Origin: Sphingobacteriales bacterium
GTDB taxonomy: Bacteria; Bacteroidota; Bacteroidia; AKYH767-A; OLB10
Direction of reading: 5' to 3'
DNA length: 64,000 bases
Assembly: GCA_021299095.1 (NCBI GenBank)
Contig: JAJTFW010000002.1
Location: 61,503-125,502, forward strand
In this document: piece by piece, positions 8,031 to 19,748 of the stretch
How positions within the stretch are numbered: position 1 is the stretch's first letter
Layout: every line of letters starts with the position of its first letter
Made by a program: the position numbers and the translations under genes
Notes under the pieces: generated by a model
The model's database searches: none
What the model was told of the DNA's origin: nothing
Seen by the model: the letters and a program-made list of their open reading frames with translations, nothing else

Positions 8031-10496
8031 ATGAGATACACCTTCGCCATTCTGTTTCTACTCCTGGTCGCTCCCTTTGCCTGGGGCCAAACCAACCTTA
8101 GCGGAAAGATTACCAATCCCGAACGCAAAACCATAGCTGGAGCCTATTTGACGGTTCGTGGATTCAACCTGGAGCGCTCTACGACGAGCGCTTCAGACGG
8201 CAGCTTCCAGTTTTTGGGCTTACCCCAAGGACAACCATTCGAAATTGCTGTCACTGCGGATGGCTACCAGCACTTCAAGCGGAAACTCAGCAGCAATACA
8301 GCGGCCAGTCTTCAAATCACTCTGTTTCCGTTGAGTCCTATTAGTCTGCGCGAGGTTCCAGTCGCGGCCACAAGAACAGGCGAAAAATCGGGCATGGCAC
8401 GTACCCTGGTAGACAAGAAAGATCTCGAAGCACTCAATACCGGACAAGACCTTCCCTATCTCTTAGCGCTCACCCCCTCTGCGGTGGTGACTTCCGACGC
8501 TGGTAACGGTATCGGATATACGGGAATTCGAATAAGAGGGAGTGATCCAACACGCATCAATGTCACTGTGAACGGCATCCCGCTCAACGATGCGGAATCG
8601 CAATTGGTGTATTGGGTCAATATGCCCGATTTCGCCAGCTCTGTGGAGAACATCGAAGTGACACGCGGAGCCGGATCGAGCACAAATGGAGCCGGGGCTT
8701 TTGGTGCATCGGTGAACATCCTCACCCAGGATCTGCGCAATGATTCGTATGCCACACTCACCACAGGAGCGGGATCTTTCAATACACTTCGCAACAACGT
8801 CGGCTTCGGTACAGGATTGCTTGCGAACAAGTTCATTGTTGAGGGTCGTCTTTCCCGCATCATTTCGGACGGGTTTATAGACAGGGCAAGCTCCGACCTG
8901 AAATCATTTTACATGACAGGCCAATACCGCGGAAAAAAAAGCACGCTTCGCGCCAACATCTTCTCAGGGCGCGAAAACACCTACCAAAGTTGGTACGGGG
9001 TTCCGGAAAGCCGTATCAATAACGATGTGCAAGGCATGTTGGACTACAGCCTCAGAAACGGACTTACGGATACTGAAACAGCAAACCTGCTAAACAGTGG
9101 ACTCAGCTATAACTACTACACCTACGAAAACCAAGTAGATAATTACGGACAGGACCATTATCAATTGCACTACAGCCGGGAATTACCGAACAACCACATC
9201 CTGCAAATCGCCTTGCATGCCACCAAAGGCGGCGGGTATTACGAAGAATATAAATCAGACCAGGACCTGGATAGCTACGGCATCGCACCAGTCATCGTCG
9301 GTTCGGACACACTCAACGAGAGCGACCTCATCCGCAGGCGCTGGCTGGATAATTGGTTTTATGGCACAACATTCTCTATTCGTGGAAGGATTCGCGAAAA
9401 ACTTAATTATACATGGGGAGGAGCTGTCAATCGCTACGACGGCGACCACTTTGGAGAAATCACATGGGCACGAATTGCAGGCAATTCGGAAACCGGCCAA
9501 CGCTATTACGACAACAATGCCGTAAAGGACGATTACAACACCTACCTGAAAGGCGAATATAAGTTGCGAGAAACCGTATTGTTGTACAGCGACATCCAAT
9601 ACCGTCGGGTGGACTATCGCTTCACCGGGCCAGATGAAGATGGTACACCCGCACCACAAAATGACCAACTCAACTTCATCAATCCCAAAGCCGGTGTTAC
9701 ATGGGACGTAAACGACAAACTACGCACCTATGCATCATTCGCAATTGCGAGGAAAGAACCCAACCGCAACGATTATACGGAAACAACTACCAGATCGCGT
9801 CCCAGACCGGAAACGCTTCGCGACTGGGAAGCAGGCCTTCAGTATAAAGACTACCGCTGGACGGGAGGCATAAACGTGTATTACATGGACTATATCGACC
9901 AACTGGTGCTGACCGGACAGGTCAACGACGTAGGTTCCTATACACGAACTAACATCGACAAAAGCTACCGAACTGGAATCGAATTGGAAGGGGGATGGAA
10001 AATCTCGAAGAAAATCTCGCTAAGCGGCAATGCTACGTTCAGCGACAACCGCATCCGAGAGTACACAGAATTCACCGATGCCTACGACGCGGACTTTAAT
10101 TACATCGGTCAAAAAGGTATCGCCTATACCAATTCCCAAATCGCCTTTTCCCCCGCAATTACCTCGACCCTCCAGCTCAGTTTCACCCCAAGCCAGACTA
10201 CCGAATGCAGACTAATCGGAAGGTATGTTGGGGAGCAATTCATGGACAACACTGGAAGTACGAATAGCGTAATGCCTGCTTTTTCGGTTCTTGACCTGCG
10301 TGCATCCTGGACACCGGAAATCAAAGGACTCAAATCCCTTCGCTGCGAACTGCTGATAAACAACCTCTTGGATGCTGTGTATGTGTCAAACGGATACACA
10401 TTCGGTTACAATGTCGGCTCTCAACGCATACGTGAAAACTTCTTTTACCCGCAGGCTGGATTGAATTTCATGGCCCAACTCAGCTTGGCCTTCTAA
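8031..10496 (+). CDS. TonB-dependent receptor, predicted thiamine or thiamine-precursor transporter
   Basis: The 821-residue outer-membrane protein has a signal peptide (MRYTFAILFLLLVAPFAWG). A carboxypeptidase-regulatory-like beta domain (about 22-105, NLSGKITNPERKTIAGAYL) follows. The plug (about 115-225) includes IGYTGIRIRGSDPTRINVTVNGIP and IEVTRGAGSSTNGAGAFGASVNI. A 22-strand type barrel ends in a terminal Phe (LNFMAQLSLAF). TonB-dependent receptors import scarce nutrients using energy passed from ExbB/ExbD/TonB. The substrate is inferred only from the TPP riboswitch directly upstream. No thiamine enzyme gene is adjacent, so it stands as a single-gene unit of the thiamine regulon. Confidence 0.9.
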   Translation: MRYTFAILFLLLVAPFAWGQTNLSGKITNPERKTIAGAYLTVRGFNLERSTTSASDGSFQFLGLPQGQPFEIAVTADGYQHFKRKLSSNTAASLQITLFPLSPISLREVPVAATRTGEKSGMARTLVDKKDLEALNTGQDLPYLLALTPSAVVTSDAGNGIGYTGIRIRGSDPTRINVTVNGIPLNDAESQLVYWVNMPDFASSVENIEVTRGAGSSTNGAGAFGASVNILTQDLRNDSYATLTTGAGSFNTLRNNVGFGTGLLANKFIVEGRLSRIISDGFIDRASSDLKSFYMTGQYRGKKSTLRANIFSGRENTYQSWYGVPESRINNDVQGMLDYSLRNGLTDTETANLLNSGLSYNYYTYENQVDNYGQDHYQLHYSRELPNNHILQIALHATKGGGYYEEYKSDQDLDSYGIAPVIVGSDTLNESDLIRRRWLDNWFYGTTFSIRGRIREKLNYTWGGAVNRYDGDHFGEITWARIAGNSETGQRYYDNNAVKDDYNTYLKGEYKLRETVLLYSDIQYRRVDYRFTGPDEDGTPAPQNDQLNFINPKAGVTWDVNDKLRTYASFAIARKEPNRNDYTETTTRSRPRPETLRDWEAGLQYKDYRWTGGINVYYMDYIDQLVLTGQVNDVGSYTRTNIDKSYRTGIELEGGWKISKKISLSGNATFSDNRIREYTEFTDAYDADFNYIGQKGIAYTNSQIAFSPAITSTLQLSFTPSQTTECRLIGRYVGEQFMDNTGSTNSVMPAFSVLDLRASWTPEIKGLKSLRCELLINNLLDAVYVSNGYTFGYNVGSQRIRENFFYPQAGLNFMAQLSLAF

Positions 10497-10523
10497 CCTT
10501 TGATATTCACCGATGGCAACTGA

Positions 10524-12878
<2,355 letters not shown>

Positions 12879-12893
12879 CAACCAACAACTCAA

Positions 12894-12926
12894 TTAAAAA
12901 AGGTGACTCCAATGGGTCACCTTTTT
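12894..12926. terminator. Bidirectional terminator between katG and rsmA
   Basis: The stem AAAAAGGTGAC pairs with GTCACCTTTTT around a short loop (TCCAATGG), with A and T runs on both sides. It can serve the converging katG (plus) and rsmA (minus) transcripts. Confidence 0.85.
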
Positions 12927-12932
12927 CATTTT

Positions 12933-13724
12933 TCATAGGCGAGATTGAGGAACCAATACCAAAGTCAATTCGACAAACTGCTGCCAGGTCAAAGCCTCGG
13001 CGCGTAAATCCAGATACGGCACCGCACGATAATCAGCGGGCAACATCGGCTTGAGCGCATTACGCAGGGTCTTGCGGCGTTGACTGAAGCCCTGTTTTAC
13101 TACCCTTTTGAAATCCACTTCATTACACTCCAAATGAACACGCGCATTTCGTTTCATCCGCAACACTCCAGACTTAACGCGGGGAGGTGGTTCAAAGACA
13201 TGCTCGGGAACCGTAAATAAATATTCGATGTCATACCAAGGCTGCAGCAAAACACTTAAGATTCCGTAATCCCGGTTGCCTGGACCAGAAGCAATGCGTT
13301 CGGCAACTTCCTTCTGGAACATTCCGACAACGACTGGAATCCTGTCACGTAATTCAAGGACACGAAATAAAATTTGGGTGGAGATGTTATAAGGGAAATT
13401 TCCAATGAGTGCGAAGGGCGCGGGGATTATGTTGGTGAGATCCGTACGCAGGAAATCCGCATTAATCAGGTTAGGTACTAATTCAGGATAATGAGTCTTT
13501 AAATGCGCTACGGACTCATCGTCTACTTCTATGGCCCAAAGCTCAATTCCGGGACGAGCCAACATATACTTCGTCAGCACACCGGTTCCGGGCCCTAGCT
13601 CAAGCACATGAGACACATCATCTTCAAGTAGCAATGCATCGGCGATATCTTCTGCAATCCGCTCATCACGCAGGAAATGTTGACCCAGGTGCTTTTTCGC
13701 CCTGACCGGCGACCTGGAATTCAT
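12933..13724 (-). CDS. rsmA: 16S rRNA (adenine1518-N6/adenine1519-N6)-dimethyltransferase
   Basis: The 263-residue RsmA/KsgA enzyme dimethylates two adjacent adenines near the 3' end of 16S rRNA late in 30S assembly, using S-adenosylmethionine. It has the family start AKKHLGQHFLRD (about 9-20), SAM motif I VLELGPGTGVLT, the acidic EVDDESV motif and the catalytic NFPYNIST motif. It also has the C-terminal FSQRRKTLRNALK block. It is the last gene of the operon serS, TPR, DUF4286, rsmA. Its ATG overlaps the DUF4286 stop by four bases (ATGA), which suggests translational coupling. Confidence 0.97.
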   Translation of the reverse strand: MNSRSPVRAKKHLGQHFLRDERIAEDIADALLLEDDVSHVLELGPGTGVLTKYMLARPGIELWAIEVDDESVAHLKTHYPELVPNLINADFLRTDLTNIIPAPFALIGNFPYNISTQILFRVLELRDRIPVVVGMFQKEVAERIASGPGNRDYGILSVLLQPWYDIEYLFTVPEHVFEPPPRVKSGVLRMKRNARVHLECNEVDFKRVVKQGFSQRRKTLRNALKPMLPADYRAVPYLDLRAEALTWQQFVELTLVLVPQSRL

Positions 13725-14023
13725 CGCACAACCTCCAGAAGCGTACGAAAGGCCACGAATTTGCCACCAAAATGCTTCATGGTGTCTGCCTGCAAAGCTG
13801 GAGCAAACTCATCACGGTAGCGCTCATAGGTATCCATATCGCTGCATGTATATTGCACAGCATAGGTCAATCCACCTTCCTCTTCCGCAAGGACTCTGCA
13901 CAACCGATAATCCAAAAACATTCCGGTTTGCATTACATCAGGAATATGAACATCCTGCATCCATGCTAGCCATCGTTCGGCTACATCCGTGTCCACATTC
14001 AGCGTTACATTGTAAATGATCAT
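13721..14023 (-). CDS. DUF4286 family protein
   Basis: This is a 100-residue soluble protein beginning MIIYNVTLNVDTDVAERW. It has the size and sequence character of DUF4286, a small alpha-beta family that in Bacteroidota often sits beside rsmA. The fold looks like a ferredoxin-like (dimeric alpha-beta barrel) domain, with alternating strands and helices. The function is unknown. It lies 17 bases after the TPR gene and overlaps the rsmA start by four bases, so it is certainly in the same operon. Confidence 0.85.
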   Translation of the reverse strand: MIIYNVTLNVDTDVAERWLAWMQDVHIPDVMQTGMFLDYRLCRVLAEEEGGLTYAVQYTCSDMDTYERYRDEFAPALQADTMKHFGGKFVAFRTLLEVVR

Positions 14024-14039
14024 TGGCTGTGTATACTTA

Positions 14040-15860
14040 TCAATTCATCTTATCGCCACGCAATTGTCTGAATCGCTTTCGGGCATCAACAGCATATAAA
14101 CTACCCGGATACTTGGTCAGTAATTGCTCATACAGGCCTCGGGCCTTTTCCTTATCACCCAATCGCAGCTCGACTAGTTCGGCCCAGTAAAACAAGGCAT
14201 CATCCGCGAGAATATCGTCGGGATATTCCTCCGTTACGCGCTGAAACAAGGCAGCGGCAGCGAGGTACTCACCTCGCGCCCTGAGTATGCCAGCCTTTTT
14301 GAAAAGCACTTCATCCATCAGTGTATGCTTGGAGAAATACTCCTGCATACTATCGAGCGTCATGAGCGCCAGACTGTCTGCATTTTGAAAATCGAGCAGA
14401 TCGGCACGCGCATACATCAATAAGGCATCCGCTGTGGTATCCATATTGGTATTGTCGGTGATCAACAAGGCAAGCGATAGTGCATCGTTGCTGATGAGCT
14501 GACTCGTAGCCGCCTTGAGCACGTTGAGTTGATCCTTTGCCCAATCAAACTCACCAAGAAAATACGACAACCGTGCATTCCTGAATTTCGCTTCACGCCC
14601 CAACGCGTCGTTTTTAAAATCCTTGTCGACCTGACCATACAAAAGTGCTGCATCCCACACATCGCCGGAGAAAACATGAATGTCTGCCAGTTCAAGTTTG
14701 CATTCGGCCTTGAACTGAGGTCTCACATTCGGCAAATCAATGGTCTCATTTAGCATTGCAATGGCTGAGTCAGACTGGTATAGAAAAAACGCCTTGAGGT
14801 GGGCATAGGAGCGCATCAATGGAGCTGTGGCAGCCTGCCGGCCAAGTTCATCCAGTGCCGCCCTGTAATCCATCTCCAATTTGAACAGATCGGCTGTTGA
14901 ATATGCAGCGGTAGTAAGCCGTTCGTTGGCAACCTGCAGAAGCTCCATCCGAGCCGTAAGGTAGTTTGCGCCGTTGCGCCCTAACTCAACAACGAACCGA
15001 TAACAGTTCTCGGCCATTAGAAAGTCTCCATTGCTCTGGCAGGTTTTTCCGAGTTCAACCAGCCTTGAACCCTCTTCATTTAACCGGCGATCGAGGGCTT
15101 TCGCCTGGATGAAAGCCGACTCGAAATCCTTTTCCTGAAGAAATAACCAATACAGCAACTCGCTGTAAATAAACTGACCCTGATCCTTTTGGATTTTGCG
15201 CAATAGGGACTGCCGAATCAAATCATTGAGGCTGCCGTTGAGATCATTGGCCAGTTTGTTCTGTAAAATACTCTGGACATTGGCCAGATAGCCGGGATTG
15301 GTTTCCAGCACTCCCACATATTCATTGATCATTTCCGGAAACTGCCCAAGACGACCGTATACATCGGCAAGCTCGAAGGAGAATGCGTAAGAACCTTTCA
15401 TCAAGCGTCGGCCAGCCAAATAGGTCTCTTTGACCTCCTCATACATCTGCCTGCGCATGAAAGCAGATGCCAACAAGTTCACCGGATTTACATCGGGCTT
15501 GAGCTCACGGATCAGATCCTGATATACTTTGGACGCCTTTTCGGGTTCGCCACGTTCGAGGAAGAGGTCACCTAAATCCACACGGAAATTCGGATCCTGA
15601 GGAATTCGCTTTTGTTGCTTACGGATAAGCTTCTCTGCCCGGTCGAATTCCTGCAATTTGAGTAAGCAACTCAGGTAGTTGGGATAGGCCCCTACCGGAT
15701 CCTGGTCGTAGGCTTTTTCATAATACACAACCGCCTTGTCGAACTCACCAGTACTGAAGTATTGATTGGCTAATTCGGAATTGCTTTGACCAGGCTGCGC
15801 AAAAGCAAAGTCTGTCAGGCAGACCAGAAAAGCAACGCTAAGAATCCAACGTAAATTCAT
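14040..15860 (-). CDS. Exported tetratricopeptide repeat protein
   Basis: The 606-residue protein has a signal peptide (MNLRWILSVAFLVCLTDFAFA) followed by TPR-type helical repeats over most of its length. Examples are ANQYFSTGEFDKAVVYYEKAY near residue 30 and LARGEYLAAAALFQRVTEEYPDD near residue 540. Such proteins are periplasmic or outer-membrane-linked protein-interaction scaffolds, and no specific role can be read from the sequence. Its ATG overlaps the serS stop (ATGA) and DUF4286 follows. This serS-TPR-DUF4286-rsmA order is one I know from other Bacteroidota. Confidence 0.85.
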   Translation of the reverse strand: MNLRWILSVAFLVCLTDFAFAQPGQSNSELANQYFSTGEFDKAVVYYEKAYDQDPVGAYPNYLSCLLKLQEFDRAEKLIRKQQKRIPQDPNFRVDLGDLFLERGEPEKASKVYQDLIRELKPDVNPVNLLASAFMRRQMYEEVKETYLAGRRLMKGSYAFSFELADVYGRLGQFPEMINEYVGVLETNPGYLANVQSILQNKLANDLNGSLNDLIRQSLLRKIQKDQGQFIYSELLYWLFLQEKDFESAFIQAKALDRRLNEEGSRLVELGKTCQSNGDFLMAENCYRFVVELGRNGANYLTARMELLQVANERLTTAAYSTADLFKLEMDYRAALDELGRQAATAPLMRSYAHLKAFFLYQSDSAIAMLNETIDLPNVRPQFKAECKLELADIHVFSGDVWDAALLYGQVDKDFKNDALGREAKFRNARLSYFLGEFDWAKDQLNVLKAATSQLISNDALSLALLITDNTNMDTTADALLMYARADLLDFQNADSLALMTLDSMQEYFSKHTLMDEVLFKKAGILRARGEYLAAAALFQRVTEEYPDDILADDALFYWAELVELRLGDKEKARGLYEQLLTKYPGSLYAVDARKRFRQLRGDKMN

Positions 15861-17131
15861 CGGATATGGGTGAAGCCGGTATAAGGTACCAAAACAGGAG
15901 GAATCCGGATTCCATCGGGTCCCTGGTTGTTCTCAAGCATGGCCGCTACGATACGCGGTAACGCGAGGGCAGAGCCATTTAGTGTGTGCGCCAGTGCAGG
16001 CTTGTTGTTTCCTTCCCGATAGCGCAAACGGAGGCGATTGGCCTGGAAATTTTCGAAATTGGATACGGAACTCACTTCAAGCCAACGCTGCTGGGCACCG
16101 CTCCAAACTTCCATGTCGTAGGTGAGTGCGGATGCAAAACTCATATCTCCTCCACAAAGTTTCAGCGTACGAAATGGAAGTTCGAGCATTTTGAGCAGGC
16201 CTACAACGTAATTTCTCATCTCCTCCAAAACAGCGTAGCTTGTATCGGGATGCACAACCTGCACGATCTCAACTTTATCGAACTGGTGGAGTCGGTTCAA
16301 ACCACGGACATGGGCACCGTACGAACCGGCTTCACGCCGGAAACAGGGTGTGTAGGCTGTATATCGCACCGGTAATTCGTCTGACTTCAAGATGGTATCC
16401 CTAAAGATGTTGGTGACCGGAACTTCAGCAGTTGGAATCAGATACAGATCATCGCCAGTCACATGGTACATCTGACCTTCTTTGTCTGGCAATTGCCCGG
16501 TGCCAAAACCCGAATCGGCATTGACCAAAATCGGTGGTTGTACTTCATAGTAACCTGCATGTGTGGCCTGATCCAAAAAGAAATTGATGAGCGCACGTTG
16601 CAACTTGGCGCCCTGTCCTTTATACACCGGAAATCCGGCACCGGTCAACTTATTACCCAGCTCAAAGTCGATCAGATCGTACTTTGCGGCCAAGTCCCAG
16701 TGTGGCAATGCATCACCGGACAACTCAGGCTTGTGGGTCTCATCCAGAAATACCACTTCGTTATCATCGGCTGTCTTTCCATGCGGAACCTGAGGAGAGG
16801 GTAAATTGGGTAGGCGCAGAAGAATATCCTGGATTTTTCCTTCCAGTTCAGCTTGCTGCTCCTCCAGCGTCCGGGCTGTTTCCTTAATGGCGGCGCTTCG
16901 GTTTTTAAGGTCGTCAGCCTCTGCCTTCTTCCCCGCTTTGAATAATTCGCCGATTTGTTTTGCCAGGGTGTTTTGTTCTGCTAAAAGTGCTTCGGATTCT
17001 GTCTGTACACGACGTTTTTCCGCATCGGCTGCCAGCACCTCATCTACTACTGATGAGGCATCCAGATTTTTTACGGCTAGACGTGAAACCACATCGTCAC
17101 GGTGTTCGCGTATGTAGGCTATTGGGATCAT
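15857..17131 (-). CDS. serS: Serine--tRNA ligase
   Basis: This 424-residue class II aminoacyl-tRNA synthetase charges tRNA-Ser. The N-terminal arm (about 30-110) is a long charged helical hairpin for tRNA binding. Class II motif 2 is FRREAGSYGAHVRGLNRLHQF and motif 3 is NGSALALPRIVAAMLENNQ. The serine-site block EVSSVSNFENFQANRLRLRY is present. The start is taken at the ATG at 17131 (MIPIAYIREHRDDVVSRL), the usual N terminus of Bacteroidota SerS. A perfect -7 box on the minus strand (17148-17155) lies 16 bases upstream. It heads a four-gene operon. Confidence 0.97.
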   Translation of the reverse strand: MIPIAYIREHRDDVVSRLAVKNLDASSVVDEVLAADAEKRRVQTESEALLAEQNTLAKQIGELFKAGKKAEADDLKNRSAAIKETARTLEEQQAELEGKIQDILLRLPNLPSPQVPHGKTADDNEVVFLDETHKPELSGDALPHWDLAAKYDLIDFELGNKLTGAGFPVYKGQGAKLQRALINFFLDQATHAGYYEVQPPILVNADSGFGTGQLPDKEGQMYHVTGDDLYLIPTAEVPVTNIFRDTILKSDELPVRYTAYTPCFRREAGSYGAHVRGLNRLHQFDKVEIVQVVHPDTSYAVLEEMRNYVVGLLKMLELPFRTLKLCGGDMSFASALTYDMEVWSGAQQRWLEVSSVSNFENFQANRLRLRYREGNNKPALAHTLNGSALALPRIVAAMLENNQGPDGIRIPPVLVPYTGFTHIR

Positions 17132-17147
17132 AATTTGCTTTGCTAAA

Positions 17148-17155
17148 CAAAAGTA
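17148..17155 (-). promoter_or_regulatory. -7 box of the serS operon
   Basis: The minus strand reads TACTTTTG, a perfect TAnnTTTG match, 16 bases before the serS ATG. The predicted leader is only about ten bases. Confidence 0.55.
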
Positions 17156-17203
17156 GGGCATTTGCGAGGGGAGCTGCATGTCCATCGTGCTATTTTTACA
17201 CCG

Positions 17204-17992
17204 GTGAAAACAGCCTTATCCGATTCCATTGATTTCCTGAAACCATTGAGCGCAGCGGCTCCCGCCATTGGTCTCATTATGGGGACCGGATTGCACAGGC
17301 TGGCGGATGCCATAACAATTCGGCACGCTGTTGACTATGCCGACATCCCCCATTTCCCCATCAGCACGGTGGAATCGCATACAGGTCGCTTACTTTTCGG
17401 AACGATTGAAGGCCGGGAAGTAATTGCTATGCAGGGGCGTTTTCATGGTTATGAAGGTTATTCGGAAGAGCAAATCGCCTATCCCGTATCCGTACTGCAT
17501 GGATTGGGGGCGAACGTCCTACTGATTTCCAATGCAGCCGGGGCACTCAATCCGGATTTCGAAAAGGGTCGGCTGATGCTCCTTGGCGGGCTGATTTCTT
17601 TGCAGGACAAGGCATTTATAGCGGACTTGGCATCGTCAACAGAGCACCTGTTTGATGACACCCTGTGCGAACGGTTTCGAACCGTTGCCAAGCAGGAACA
17701 AATTCCTATCCACGAGGGTGTTTACGTGGCAGTCCAAGGCCCCATGCTTGAAACCAGAGCAGAATACAGATACCTGATCCGCGTTGGCTGCGATGCTGTA
17801 GGCATGAGCACAGCTCCCGAAGCACGGAGGGCCAAGGCCTTGAACATGGCATGCCTGGCTGTATCGGTACTGACCGACAGCTGCGATCCCGACCACCTGG
17901 AACCGGTTACACTCGAAGAAATCATTGCAGTAGCCGGGCAAGCTGACCGAACCTTGTCCGACCTATTCACCAAACTCATCGCATCATGTTGA
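17204..17992 (+). CDS. Purine nucleoside phosphorylase (low-molecular-mass type)
   Basis: The protein has about 262 residues and the trimeric PNP fold. It splits purine nucleosides with phosphate in purine salvage. Motifs in order are GLIMGTGLHRL (phosphate loop), HTGRL, MQGRFHGYEGY, ISNAAGALNPDF, QGPMLETRAEYR and AVGMSTAPEA. The base-contact loop reads VLTDSCDP, with Asp where mammalian PNP has Asn. No ATG is in frame before the core: the choices are GTG at 17204 or TTG at 17162. I prefer the GTG because the distance to the phosphate loop then matches the family and a -7-like box (TATTTTTA, 17191-17198) ends 5 bases before it. Confidence 0.88.
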   Translation: MKTALSDSIDFLKPLSAAAPAIGLIMGTGLHRLADAITIRHAVDYADIPHFPISTVESHTGRLLFGTIEGREVIAMQGRFHGYEGYSEEQIAYPVSVLHGLGANVLLISNAAGALNPDFEKGRLMLLGGLISLQDKAFIADLASSTEHLFDDTLCERFRTVAKQEQIPIHEGVYVAVQGPMLETRAEYRYLIRVGCDAVGMSTAPEARRAKALNMACLAVSVLTDSCDPDHLEPVTLEEIIAVAGQADRTLSDLFTKLIASC

Positions 17993-18444
17993 AGGAATAC
18001 CTTTCCTCCTGCCATCTGTTCATTTTTCAGGGCCTGGTGCAAGATGATGGTTCATTCGGATTCCCGACTCCGGAACCCGGAAGATTACCTGAATTCCCCG
18101 AAGGACTGATCACTTCGGAAATCAGACTTAAACCCGAACGTCAAGAGGAGCAGATAGAAGATGCGTTCCGGAAGGCATTTGATGCTGGAAAACGTAAAGT
18201 TGGCGGCCTATTTTCTATCCCGAACGGCCTGGAAACCAAACACCTTGAAGAAGCATTTTTGTCGCTTAGAATTCTGGATGTGTGCATCGGACCGGATCAG
18301 CAGGGAGGAATTTATTTTCTTGGAATGAACGCTTTTGCCACTGAACATTTTCCGAACGAATGGCAGGAGGCCCGTGTCGCCAAGCTGCACATACGGCGCC
18401 TGGGTGACCACAAAAAAATCTTGTATCGTCTACCTGCACTCTGA
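17986..18444 (+). CDS. Hypothetical protein
   Basis: I do not recognise this 152-residue protein. It begins MLKEYLSSCHLFIFQGLVQDDG, has a mixed alpha-beta character, no signal peptide and no membrane helix, and ends in a basic stretch (LHIRRLGDHKKILYRLPAL). The ATG overlaps the end of the phosphorylase gene by 7 bases, which makes co-translation likely and supports it as real. A link to nucleoside metabolism would be inference from position only. Confidence 0.6.
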   Translation: MLKEYLSSCHLFIFQGLVQDDGSFGFPTPEPGRLPEFPEGLITSEIRLKPERQEEQIEDAFRKAFDAGKRKVGGLFSIPNGLETKHLEEAFLSLRILDVCIGPDQQGGIYFLGMNAFATEHFPNEWQEARVAKLHIRRLGDHKKILYRLPAL

Positions 18445-18502
18445 AAAGCGTGGGGAATACACCGAAAAACGATTCCTTTGCAGCCCTAAACCCAACTAGG
18501 TT

Positions 18503-19726
18503 ATGCTTGAGCTACTGAAGCGATTTGAAGATAAAAAACCGGAAATTGTCTTCGAGTGGAATGATCCGCTCAGTGAAGCCCGGGGATGGATCGTCATCAA
18601 TTCGCTGCGCGGAGGCGCGGCAGGTGGTGGTACGCGTATGCGCAAAGGTCTCGACCGACGGGAAGTTGAATCGCTTGCTAAAACCATGGAGATCAAGTTT
18701 ACGGTTGCGGGCCCGGCCATTGGTGGTGCGAAATCCGGAATCGATTTTGACCCGAGCGACCCCAGAAAGACCGAAGTGCTGGAGCGCTGGTTTGCAGCCG
18801 CACTACCCCTCCTCAAGCAATACTACGGGACCGGCGGGGACCTTTTTGTTGATGAAATCCATGAGGTAATTCCCATTACTGCAGGACTAGGCTTGCTGCA
18901 TCCTCAAGAAGGCGTGGTGAACGGGCACTTCCGAAGCACCGGTGAAGACCGTGAACAACGTATCCGTAAACTTCGGGATGGTGTCAGTCTGGTTGTGGAC
19001 GACCCCCGTTTTGTACCCCATGCAACCATGTACCGAGTGGCCGATATGATTACAGGATACGGAGTTGCCGAATCGGTGATTCACTATTACCGTCATCACA
19101 ATCAGCATGTGGAGGGAAAACGGGTACTGGTTCAGGGATGGGGAAATGTAGGAGCAGCTGCAGGATATTACCTCTCGCAGGCGGGAGCAAAGGTGGTGGG
19201 TATCCAGGATAAATCCGGTGGAGTGGTACGACACGATGGATTTAGCCACGACGAGGTCAGTAGACTGTTCGTTTCAAGAACAGCTCGCATGTTTGATGGA
19301 TTCCAGATGGATCCGGATATCAATGTTAACTTTTGGAAGCAACAGGCCGACATCTTCATTCCGGCAGCCGCATCCCGCCTGGTACAAAGCGACCAGATGG
19401 AACAGCTCATTAATAACGGATTGAATGTGGTCGGTTGTGGTGCAAATGTCCCCTTTGCTGATGAAGCGATTTTCTTTGGACCTATTGCACAACTAACCGA
19501 CAAGCACCTTGCCCTCATCCCCGATTTTGTATCAAACTGCGGAATGGCCAGGGTATTCGCATACCTGATGGGTAATCCCGAGCGAAGTGATGCTGAAGCC
19601 ATTTTTCGCGACGTGGCCGAAACTATTAGCAAGGCAATGGATACCATTATGGAAGACGGAGTATTAAGCACGGGCCTTACAGCCACCGCATACAAAAAGG
19701 CACTCGGCCAGTTGCAACTATCCTGA
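18503..19726 (+). CDS. Glu/Leu/Phe/Val dehydrogenase family protein
   Basis: The 407-residue NAD(P)-dependent amino acid dehydrogenase interconverts an L-amino acid and its 2-oxo acid plus ammonia. The substrate half carries SLRGGAAGGGTRMRKG (about 34-49) and KFTVAGPAIGGAKSGIDFDP, which is the active-site Lys and glycine region of the family. A Rossmann domain follows (VLVQGWGNVGAAAGYYL, then a VVGIQDKSG acidic strand end). Near the C terminus are FIPAAASRL and ISKAMDTIM. It is probably glutamate-specific or acts on branched amino acids, and the sequence does not settle which. A one-mismatch -7 box (TTCCTTTG, 18473-18480) lies 22 bases before the ATG. Confidence 0.88.
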   Translation: MLELLKRFEDKKPEIVFEWNDPLSEARGWIVINSLRGGAAGGGTRMRKGLDRREVESLAKTMEIKFTVAGPAIGGAKSGIDFDPSDPRKTEVLERWFAAALPLLKQYYGTGGDLFVDEIHEVIPITAGLGLLHPQEGVVNGHFRSTGEDREQRIRKLRDGVSLVVDDPRFVPHATMYRVADMITGYGVAESVIHYYRHHNQHVEGKRVLVQGWGNVGAAAGYYLSQAGAKVVGIQDKSGGVVRHDGFSHDEVSRLFVSRTARMFDGFQMDPDINVNFWKQQADIFIPAAASRLVQSDQMEQLINNGLNVVGCGANVPFADEAIFFGPIAQLTDKHLALIPDFVSNCGMARVFAYLMGNPERSDAEAIFRDVAETISKAMDTIMEDGVLSTGLTATAYKKALGQLQLS

Positions 19727-19748
19727 ACCAACACCACTTTTCGCCTAC

